Positions 56,158 to 64,000 of a DNA stretch of 64,000 nt are shown here, in pieces (within the stretch, counting starts at the first letter, position 1; the number at the start of each line of letters is the position of its first letter). This stretch comes from Bradyrhizobium sp. CCH5-F6 (GTDB lineage: Bacteria > Pseudomonadota > Alphaproteobacteria > Rhizobiales > Xanthobacteraceae). A model generated the notes under the pieces. The model was not told the DNA's origin, did not search any database, and saw only the letters and a program-made list of their open reading frames with translations. A program made the translations under genes and the position numbers. The stretch is from contig NZ_LSIC01000073.1 of NCBI RefSeq assembly GCF_001556045.1, positions 62,001 to 126,000 of the forward strand, in the 5' to 3' direction.

Positions 56158-56757
56158 TTAATCCTTGCGATACACCCAGACGCGGGCCGGCGGAAGGTTC
56201 ATCCAGATCCGTTCCGAAGCCTCTGTGGACACGCCGGGAAGCGATTTCGGGATCGGCGGCACCACCGCATAGGTGAACTGGATGAAGGGCGCGCCGGGCG
56301 CGAGAGCGGTGAAGGCGTCACGGATGAGCCGCAGCCGCGTCAGCATCGGTTTTGTGACCAGCGGCAGGCCCGAGACGACCGCGCTGGCCGGCGCGCTCAG
56401 CACATTCCAGAGCGTGTCGCGCAGGCGATAGGCATCGCCCTGCACCACCTTGGCTTGTGGGTAGCGGTCGCGCAGCAGCGCGCAGAAGCCGGGATTGTAT
56501 TCGACGAGGACGAGACGCTTCTGGTCGACGCCGCGCTCGATCAGGGCCGAGGTGATCGCACCGGTACCGGGCCCGAGCTCGACCACCGGGGCGTCCGAAT
56601 CGACATCGACATAGTGAGCCATGGTCCGGGCCAGGAGCTTGCCTGACGGCATGACCGCGCCCATGTGCAGTGGTTTTTCGATCCACGACCTGAGAAAGCG
56701 CACCTCGTCATCGAGACGAGGCTTCTTCAACGCACGCGCGGACGATGGCAATGGCAT
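56158..56757 (-). CDS. pmtA: Phospholipid N-methyltransferase PmtA
   Basis: PmtA methylates phosphatidylethanolamine towards phosphatidylcholine at the inner membrane. The 199-residue protein has the SAM motif I VVELGPGTGAIT (58-69). In Bradyrhizobium japonicum the pmtA gene lies downstream of dnaJ, and its phosphatidylcholine product is needed for full symbiosis with soybean. The layout here (dnaK, dnaJ, pmtA) is the same. The gap to dnaJ is 88 bases. Confidence 0.88.
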   Translation of the reverse strand: MPLPSSARALKKPRLDDEVRFLRSWIEKPLHMGAVMPSGKLLARTMAHYVDVDSDAPVVELGPGTGAITSALIERGVDQKRLVLVEYNPGFCALLRDRYPQAKVVQGDAYRLRDTLWNVLSAPASAVVSGLPLVTKPMLTRLRLIRDAFTALAPGAPFIQFTYAVVPPIPKSLPGVSTEASERIWMNLPPARVWVYRKD

Positions 56758-56845
56758 GTCGGGACCGGACGGGACCGCGGGACCGCGGCGTGTCAGAAAA
56801 TGGTCATAAAGACGTATAGGCCGAAGGCGGTACGGTCAAGACGAG

Positions 56846-57985
56846 TCAATTCGCCCGATTGCCGAAGAAATCCTTGACCTTCGCGAAGAAGCCCTCGGAT
56901 TCCGGCTGAGTGTTGCCGGAGGAGAGCTTGTCGAACTCGGCCAGCAATTCCTGCTGCTTCTTGGTGAGGTTCTGCGGGGTTTCGACCACCACCTGGACGT
57001 ACATGTCGCCCATCTGGCGCGAACGCAGCACCGGCATGCCTTTTGATGCGATGCGGAATCGGCGGCCGGACTGGGTCCCGGGCGGCACCTTCACCTTGGC
57101 CTTGCTCTTCTCGATCGTCGGCACCTCGAATTCGCCGCCGAGCGCTGCCGTCACCATCGAGATCGGCACCCGGCAATGCAGATCGGCGCCGTCGCGCTGG
57201 AAGAACTGGTGCTGGGCCAGCGACAGGAAGATGTAGAGGTCGCCGGGCGGGCCGCCCCGGACCCCGGCCTCACCCTCGCCGGCGAGCCTGATCCGTGTAC
57301 CATCCTCGACGCCTTGCGGAATATTGACCGAGAGGGTCCGCTCCCGTGTGACGCGCCCCTGGCCCGAGCAGGACGGGCAGGCATCCTCGATCATCTGACC
57401 GCGGCCCTGGCAGCCGGGACAGGTCCGCTCGAGCGTGAAGAAGCCCTGCGACTGCCGCACGCGGCCGGCGCCGCCGCAGGTCGAGCAGGTCTTCGGCTTG
57501 GTGCCGGCCTTGGCGCCAATCCCCGAGCAGGCCTCGCAGGTGACCGAGACCGGGATCTCGATCTGCGCGGTCTTGCCGCCAAAGGCTTCCTCGAGGGTGA
57601 TTTCCATGTTGTAGCGCAGGTCGGCCCCACGCTCGCGGCCGCCGCGGCCGCGCTGTCCGGCCATGCCGAACAAGTCTTCGAAGATGTCGGAGAAGGAGGA
57701 GGCGAAGCCCGCGCCGAAACCGGCGCCCCCGCCGCCAAAGCCGCCACCCTGCTCGAATGCGGCGTGGCCGTAGCGGTCGTAGGCAGCGCGCTTGTCCTTG
57801 TCCTTCAGGACCTCATAGGCCTCGTTGATCTCCTTGAACTTGACTTCGCTGGTCTCATCCCCGGGATTGCGGTCGGGGTGGAATTTCATCGCCAGCTTGC
57901 GGAACGACGATTTCAGCTTGGACTCGTCGGCGTCGCGTTCGACTTCCAGGGTTTCGTAATAGCAGCGCTTGGTGGACGTGGACAT
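56846..57985 (-). CDS. dnaJ: Chaperone DnaJ
   Basis: The Hsp40 co-chaperone that delivers substrates to DnaK and stimulates its ATPase. The 379-residue protein has an N-terminal J domain with HPD (36-38), a Gly/Phe-rich linker, four zinc-binding CxxCxGxG motifs ([32 protein letters not shown]) and C-terminal substrate-binding domains. It lies 245 bases downstream of dnaK, with a 10-bp-arm palindrome in the gap. Confidence 0.97.
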   Translation of the reverse strand: MSTSTKRCYYETLEVERDADESKLKSSFRKLAMKFHPDRNPGDETSEVKFKEINEAYEVLKDKDKRAAYDRYGHAAFEQGGGFGGGGAGFGAGFASSFSDIFEDLFGMAGQRGRGGRERGADLRYNMEITLEEAFGGKTAQIEIPVSVTCEACSGIGAKAGTKPKTCSTCGGAGRVRQSQGFFTLERTCPGCQGRGQMIEDACPSCSGQGRVTRERTLSVNIPQGVEDGTRIRLAGEGEAGVRGGPPGDLYIFLSLAQHQFFQRDGADLHCRVPISMVTAALGGEFEVPTIEKSKAKVKVPPGTQSGRRFRIASKGMPVLRSRQMGDMYVQVVVETPQNLTKKQQELLAEFDKLSSGNTQPESEGFFAKVKDFFGNRAN

Positions 57986-58156
57986 GATGAGCTCGGTCTA
58001 TCCAATCGCGATTCAAGTTGGGGCGAAACAACGCTGACACGCGACGACATGAGCACCCTTCCGCCTTGCGGCAGGGCGCTGCCTGGCAGCGCTGAGAATA
58101 ACGGCTGGAGATTGATCGATCGTAGCGGAAGCGTGCTCCTGCGACCTCGACACGAC

Positions 58157-58181
58157 GGCCTCCCCCGCGAAGGGGGAGGCC
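58157..58181. repeat. Palindrome between dnaK and dnaJ
   Basis: GGCCTCCCCC (58157-58166) and GGGGGAGGCC (58172-58181) form a perfect 10-bp stem with loop GCGAA. There is no T run on either strand, so it is more likely a processing or attenuation site in the dnaKJ transcript than a strong terminator. Confidence 0.75.
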
Positions 58182-58230
58182 GAAGAAGCGTGTGGGGTCC
58201 AAGCCGCCCGCATCGTCACCCTCTCGGGGT

Positions 58231-60132
<1,902 letters not shown>

Positions 60133-60237
60133 GGTCCTGATATCCTTCTTTTTGCGGCAGGTTGGCTGGGCCCAGAAGGCACCCGAACCGAAACCCCCTA
60201 AGATCAAACATCCGCGATATTGCGATGATTGAGGCTC

Positions 60238-60265
60238 ATATAGGAGGGGGGGAGGGGCCCGCAAG
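60238..60265 (-). promoter_or_regulatory. RpoH (sigma-32) promoter of dnaK
   Basis: On the minus strand CTTG (60265-60262) and CCTATAT (60244-60238) are 17 bases apart, a full match to the alphaproteobacterial heat-shock consensus CTTG-N17/18-CYTATNT. Transcription would start near 60231, about 100 bases before the dnaK ATG. No CIRCE element was found here, so RpoH control is favoured over HrcA. Confidence 0.75.
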
Positions 60266-60526
60266 GACCGAAGCTACGTTTCTGCCGCGAAAACATTGGG
60301 TTTTGAAAGATGATGTCCGGCCTCCACCGCCCTTGCGGGTGAGGAATTATTAACAGGTCCGGGCCATGGCAAGCCCCCGCTACCGCAACCCGCTCCGCCC
60401 TGTTGCGGCAGGGCCAAAGCCGCTAAAAGGCGGACTGGCCGGACAGCCCGCGCAGCTGCTTCGCGCGACAAAGCGGCCCGGTCGCCGACCATCGAACGGC
60501 CTCAATGTGAACCAATCAGAGTGCCC
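60266..60526. other. Intergenic region upstream of dnaK, no gene seen
   Basis: The space between the dnaK promoter and the secreted-protein start holds GC-rich short inverted repeats (GCCCCCGCTACC region) and presumably the promoter of the plus-strand gene. No ORF or RNA gene was recognised. Confidence 0.5.
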
Positions 60527-61468
60527 ATGAAGCTGATCCGCCCCCTCGCCGCGCTCACCCTCCTCGCCGTAACAGCGTTTCCGGCCATCGCCGCCGACGC
60601 CGTCTTCCCACCTGGCTTGCGTCTCGGCATGGTGCCGTTGATCGGCCTCAGCACGGCAAAAACCTTTCCGGGCTTCGAGAGCGAGGACGGCAACGTCAAG
60701 GTGCTGATCACCGAGCTGCCGCCGGCGGCCTATGGCGAGGTCGTGAGCGCCTTCAATTCAAATCCCGCCGGGGCCAACGGCGTCAAGCAGGACAAGATCG
60801 AGACCCCCGCCGGTCTCGCCTATTTCACCACCGAAAGCGGCAAGGCCGGCGATACGCCGGTGAAGCGCTATTCGATGATCGTGCCCGGTGCCGGCTTCTC
60901 CGGCTATGTCGCGGTGCAGATTCCCGAGAATGCGACCAAGATCTACACGGATGAAGCGGTGCGGCAGATGTTTGCGAGCGCCGTGACCCGCAAGCAGGTT
61001 TCTGCCGAGGAGCAGATCGCGCTGATGCCGTTCAAGATCACGGATCTCGCCGACTTCAAGGACATCCGGACCCTCGCGCCGGGCAGCAGCATCATCCTGG
61101 CCGACGGCGACGAGAGCACGGGCTACGAGTCGAGGCCGTTCATGATCCTCGGCGTGATCGGCGCCACCCCGCAGCAGGCGGACGACCGCGCCCGCTTCGC
61201 CCAGGAGGCGGCGCTCCAGATCCCCGGCGTGCGCGAGTCGCGCATCACCATGTCGGAGCCGATCCGCATCAACGGCCAGCAGGGATTCGAGACCCGGATC
61301 GATGGCGTCAGCGGCAAGGACAAGGTGCCGGTGACCGTGGTGCAGTGGATCCGCTTCTCGACCGGCGGCGCATCCTTGCGCATCATCGCCAGCGCCCCGC
61401 GCGACAAGTGGTCCGCCGCCTTCACCCGCTTCCGCGCCGTGCGCGACGGTATCCAGCCGAAGGGCTAG
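60527..61468 (+). CDS. Secreted protein of unknown function
   Basis: A 313-residue precursor with a signal peptide (LIRPLAALTLLAVTAFPAIAADA, cleavage after AIAADA or AIA). The mature part is soluble and beta-rich, with segments such as FPPGLRLGMVPLIGLSTAKT and GFETRIDGVSGKDKVPV. No domain was recognised. The ATG at 60527 is chosen; a GTG two codons earlier (60521) is an alternative. Divergent from dnaK. Confidence 0.72.
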   Translation: MKLIRPLAALTLLAVTAFPAIAADAVFPPGLRLGMVPLIGLSTAKTFPGFESEDGNVKVLITELPPAAYGEVVSAFNSNPAGANGVKQDKIETPAGLAYFTTESGKAGDTPVKRYSMIVPGAGFSGYVAVQIPENATKIYTDEAVRQMFASAVTRKQVSAEEQIALMPFKITDLADFKDIRTLAPGSSIILADGDESTGYESRPFMILGVIGATPQQADDRARFAQEAALQIPGVRESRITMSEPIRINGQQGFETRIDGVSGKDKVPVTVVQWIRFSTGGASLRIIASAPRDKWSAAFTRFRAVRDGIQPKG

Positions 61469-61600
61469 CTGCATCCGCAAGCGATATGCGCTCCCTCCCT
61501 CGCTTGCGTGGGAGGGCTGGGGAGATGGCTGTCTCAACAGCGACGGTTCTCCCAGAGAGAAGAACCCTCACCCGGCAGCGTTGCGCACCATGAAGATCGA

Positions 61601-62218
61601 TCAGTTCGGCGCGCCGCTCGACTCATTGTTGTTGGCCGCCGACGCGGCCTTCGCGCCGCCCTTGGCGACGCCGACCAGCGCCGGGCGCAGCACGCGCTCG
61701 CCGATGGTGTAGCCGGCCTGCATGACCTGAACCACGGTGCCCGACGGCACCGACGGATCGGGCACTTCGTACATCGCCTGGTGGAAGTTCGGGTCGAATT
61801 TCTGGCCCTGCGGATCGAGCTTCTTCACGCCATGCTTTTCCAGCGCGCTGTGCAGCGAACGCTCGGTGAGCTCGACGCCTTCGATGAGCGCCGTCAGGCC
61901 GGGATCGGCCGCAGCACGCGCCTCGGCCGGAACGGCATCGAGCGCGCGCTGGAGGTTGTCGGCGATGTCGAGCACGTCACGGGCAAAGCCGGTGATGCCG
62001 TAGAGGCGGGCGTCGGCGACTTCCTTGCTGGTGCGCTTACGGAGATTCTCCATCTCGGCCAGCGTCCGCAGCATCCGATCGCGCGCCTCGGCGGCCTCCT
62101 TCTGCAACGTCTCCACCGAACCGGGCTCGGGATCATCGGGCATGACGTAGGGTTTCGACACCACCGGCTCGCCGGTCGCGGCAGTCGTGTCTTGGGGTTG
62201 CCGGTCTTGCTCGGTCAT
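61601..62218 (-). CDS. grpE: Nucleotide exchange factor GrpE
   Basis: GrpE releases ADP from DnaK. The 205-residue protein has an N-terminal disordered tail, a long dimerising helix ([20 protein letters not shown]) and a beta domain ([20 protein letters not shown] then [20 protein letters not shown]). It lies 93 bases after hrcA. The partner dnaK is about 1.5 kb further left. Confidence 0.96.
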   Translation of the reverse strand: MTEQDRQPQDTTAATGEPVVSKPYVMPDDPEPGSVETLQKEAAEARDRMLRTLAEMENLRKRTSKEVADARLYGITGFARDVLDIADNLQRALDAVPAEARAAADPGLTALIEGVELTERSLHSALEKHGVKKLDPQGQKFDPNFHQAMYEVPDPSVPSGTVVQVMQAGYTIGERVLRPALVGVAKGGAKAASAANNNESSGAPN

Positions 62219-62311
62219 CGGCTAATCTCGAACTCGTTTCCAGGGATTGTTGGCCCGGATATCGTGCCTAACCCGGCGAAAATCAAGCGCCCGTGATCGG
62301 GGAAGCGCGGG

Positions 62312-63400
62312 TCAGCCCCCCAGGAGGCGGCTGACGATGCGGGCGGCGTAGTCCACGGTCGGGATCACGCGGGCATAATTCAGCCGCGTCGGGCCGATCA
62401 CGCCCAATACGCCGACGATGTGTCCTGCGGCATCCCGATACGGCGAGATGATGGTGGAGGACCCCGACAGCGAAAACAACTTGTTCTCGCTGCCGATGAA
62501 GATACGCACCCCCTCAGCGGTTTCGGCCCGGCCGAGCAGGTCGATCACGCCGCGCTTGGTCTCGAGATCGTCGAACAGCAGGCGAACCCGCTCCAGATCC
62601 TCCAGCGCGTGCAGATCTTCGAGCAGATTGGCATGGCCGCGGACGATGAGCTGGCGATCCTCGTTCTCGCCGCCGGACCAGCTGGCGATGCCGGCCGAGA
62701 TCACTTTTTGCGTCAGCTGATCGAGCTCGGCGCGGGCCGCGCCGAGCGCGGTCTCGAGCTCGAGCCGCGCCTCGGCCAGCGTACGGCCGCGGATGCGGGC
62801 ATTGAGGAAATTGCCGGCCTCGGCGAGCGCCGAGGAGGGAACTCCGGGCGGCAGCGTCAGCACGCGGTTTTCGACCTGGCCGTCCTCGCCGACGAGGATC
62901 ACCAGCGCTTTCTCCGGTTCCAGGCGGACGAACTCGATATGCTTCAGCCGCGCATTGGACTTTGGCGTCAGCACGACGGCTGCGGCGCGGGTCAGGCCCG
63001 ACAGCCGCATCAGGGCCTGGTCCAGCGCCGCCTCGACGGACTGTGCTTCGCCGACGGAGGAGAGCTGGCTCTGGATCGACTGCCGCTCGGCCTCGTTGAG
63101 ATCGCCGACCTGCATCAATGCATCGACGAAGAAGCGCAGGCCGAGTTCCGTCGGCAGCCGGCCGGCGGAGGTGTGGGGCGCATAGATCAGTCCGAGCTGC
63201 TCCAGATCGGCCATGACGTTGCGGACCGAGGCCGGCGACAGCGGCGTCGCGATCAGGCGCGAAATATTACGCGAGCCGACCGGCTCGCCGGTCGCAAGAT
63301 AGCTTTCGACGATTTGACGAAAGATGTCGCGAGAACGCTCGTTGAGCTGGGCAAGGCCTGCGCGCGGCGCGATCAGATGGATCGGATCGTGATGGGCCAC
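62312..63400 (-). CDS. hrcA: Heat-inducible transcription repressor HrcA
   Basis: HrcA represses class I heat-shock genes by binding CIRCE. The 362-residue protein has an N-terminal winged helix ([20 protein letters not shown] and [19 protein letters not shown]), a GAF-like domain and the C-terminal [19 protein letters not shown]. No CIRCE element is seen at hrcA, grpE or dnaK in this window; its target is probably groESL elsewhere. Divergent from rph. Confidence 0.96.
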   Translation of the reverse strand: MAHHDPIHLIAPRAGLAQLNERSRDIFRQIVESYLATGEPVGSRNISRLIATPLSPASVRNVMADLEQLGLIYAPHTSAGRLPTELGLRFFVDALMQVGDLNEAERQSIQSQLSSVGEAQSVEAALDQALMRLSGLTRAAAVVLTPKSNARLKHIEFVRLEPEKALVILVGEDGQVENRVLTLPPGVPSSALAEAGNFLNARIRGRTLAEARLELETALGAARAELDQLTQKVISAGIASWSGGENEDRQLIVRGHANLLEDLHALEDLERVRLLFDDLETKRGVIDLLGRAETAEGVRIFIGSENKLFSLSGSSTIISPYRDAAGHIVGVLGVIGPTRLNYARVIPTVDYAARIVSRLLGG

Positions 63401-63566
63401 AGACGGTAACTCCTCTCAGATGCTTATAATTTGTCCATCCGGGACGCTTCTGACAAGCGTTGCATTTGCGGCCTCCATATCAGGGGTGAAAAAACCTTGC
63501 CGCCCACCCTCGCCCCACCTACAAGCACCGCGAACAGCCTTTTCCCGTGAGTTTTGGAGGATTCCC

Positions 63567-64000
63567 ATGCGGCCAAGCCGCCGTGCGCCCGACGAATTGC
63601 GCCCCGTGACGCTGGAGCGCGGCGTGGTCAAATATGCGGAAGGCTCGTGCCTGGTGAAATTCGGCGATACCCACGTGCTGGTCACCGCCACGCTGGAGGA
63701 CCGCCTGCCGCCGTGGCTGAAGGGCCAGGGCCGCGGCTGGGTCACCGCCGAATACGGCATGCTTCCGCGCGCGACCTCGGAACGGACCCGCCGCGAGGCG
63801 GCCGCCGGAAAGCAGAGCGGCCGCACCGTCGAGATCCAGCGCCTGATCGGCCGCTCGCTTCGCACCATCATCAATCTCGAAGCGCTCGGCGAGCGCCAGA
63901 TCACGGTCGATTGCGACGTGCTCCAGGCCGACGGCGGCACGCGCACGGCCTCGATCACCGGCGCCTGGGTCGCGCTGGCCGACTGCATCAACTGGATGAA
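63567..64000 (+). CDS. rph: Ribonuclease PH (3' truncated by window end)
   Basis: RNase PH trims tRNA 3' ends by phosphorolysis. The N-terminal 144 residues are present: [19 protein letters not shown] at the start, then [20 protein letters not shown] and [20 protein letters not shown], and [20 protein letters not shown]. The ribosome-binding site TTGGAGGA precedes the ATG. The frame runs off the end of the window, so it has no stop codon here. Confidence 0.96.
   Translation, partial: MRPSRRAPDELRPVTLERGVVKYAEGSCLVKFGDTHVLVTATLEDRLPPWLKGQGRGWVTAEYGMLPRATSERTRREAAAGKQSGRTVEIQRLIGRSLRTIINLEALGERQITVDCDVLQADGGTRTASITGAWVALADCINWM

Noticed and set aside
62219..63566. CIRCE operator at hrcA or grpE
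   Set aside because: No TTAGCACTC-N9-GAGTGCTAA match was found. The short inverted repeat ACGCTT/AAGCGT near 63450 is too weak and has the wrong sequence.

Overview
The window reads as chromosomal sequence of a Bradyrhizobium-type alphaproteobacterium (order Hyphomicrobiales). The evidence is high GC with strong third-position bias, long antisense shadow reading frames over real genes, a ROSE-type RNA thermometer in front of a small heat-shock gene, dnaK-dnaJ followed by a pmtA-type phospholipid methyltransferase, an lptC-lptA-lptB-rpoN-hpf-ptsN cluster, and several families of palindromic intergenic repeats. No plasmid or phage structural genes were seen.

Layout. 1-1800: 3' part of a ugpC-like ABC ATPase, then an hsp20-DUF1150 unit with a thermosensor leader and a clear terminator. 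About 1890-7700: a visibly lower-GC insert that looks like a defence island. It holds a C5 cytosine methyltransferase, a Vsr mismatch endonuclease and a truncated downstream ORF on the minus strand; a GHKL ATPase overlapping a methyltransferase-like gene on the plus strand; and a convergent single-HKD (PLD-type) nuclease with a coiled coil. 7.9-10.3 kb: an O-antigen ligase-like polymerase overlapping a secreted GH5 hydrolase. 10.4-16.9 kb: the envelope and nitrogen-regulation cluster ptsN, hpf, rpoN, lptB, lptA, lptC, then rnd. 17-25.8 kb: mixed metabolism: an MFS pump, a toxin-antitoxin pair beside tRNA-Leu(CAG), an NDUFA9-like reductase, uppP, GST, queG, a thioesterase, a SnoaL-like protein and a hydrolase. 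26-32.7 kb: the translation block infC (ATT start), rpmI, rplT, pheS and pheT, with a DUF559 nuclease cassette inserted between pheS and pheT. 32.7-40.4 kb: TauE-like permease, Tat-exported amine oxidase, papain-like amidase, a csoR/copper ATPase pair with an evident operator, nikR and a CysZ-like protein. 40.4-47 kb: emrAB-like pump, nth, DUF2244, Ada-like HTH-Ogt, gpmA, dapB. 47.1-54 kb: a minus-strand type I secretion operon: a protein made almost wholly of RTX repeats, ABC exporter, adaptor, LuxR-type regulator and M23 peptidase. 54.5-64 kb: DUF1330, pyrF, FMN reductase, pmtA, dnaJ, dnaK, a secreted unknown, grpE, hrcA and the start of rph.

How it works together. Stress control recurs: a ROSE thermometer and a possible RpoH promoter at hsp20, an RpoH-type promoter at dnaK, and hrcA-grpE at the right edge. 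The two most unusual loci are the 1.9-7.7 kb island, whose combination of methylase, Vsr, GHKL ATPase, methyltransferase-like protein and PLD nuclease is not a textbook restriction system, and the RTX secretion operon, whose substrate has 38 uninterrupted nonapeptide repeats and no recognisable catalytic domain.

Limits. Every assignment comes from reading motifs and layout by eye. No database search, structure prediction or composition calculation was run.
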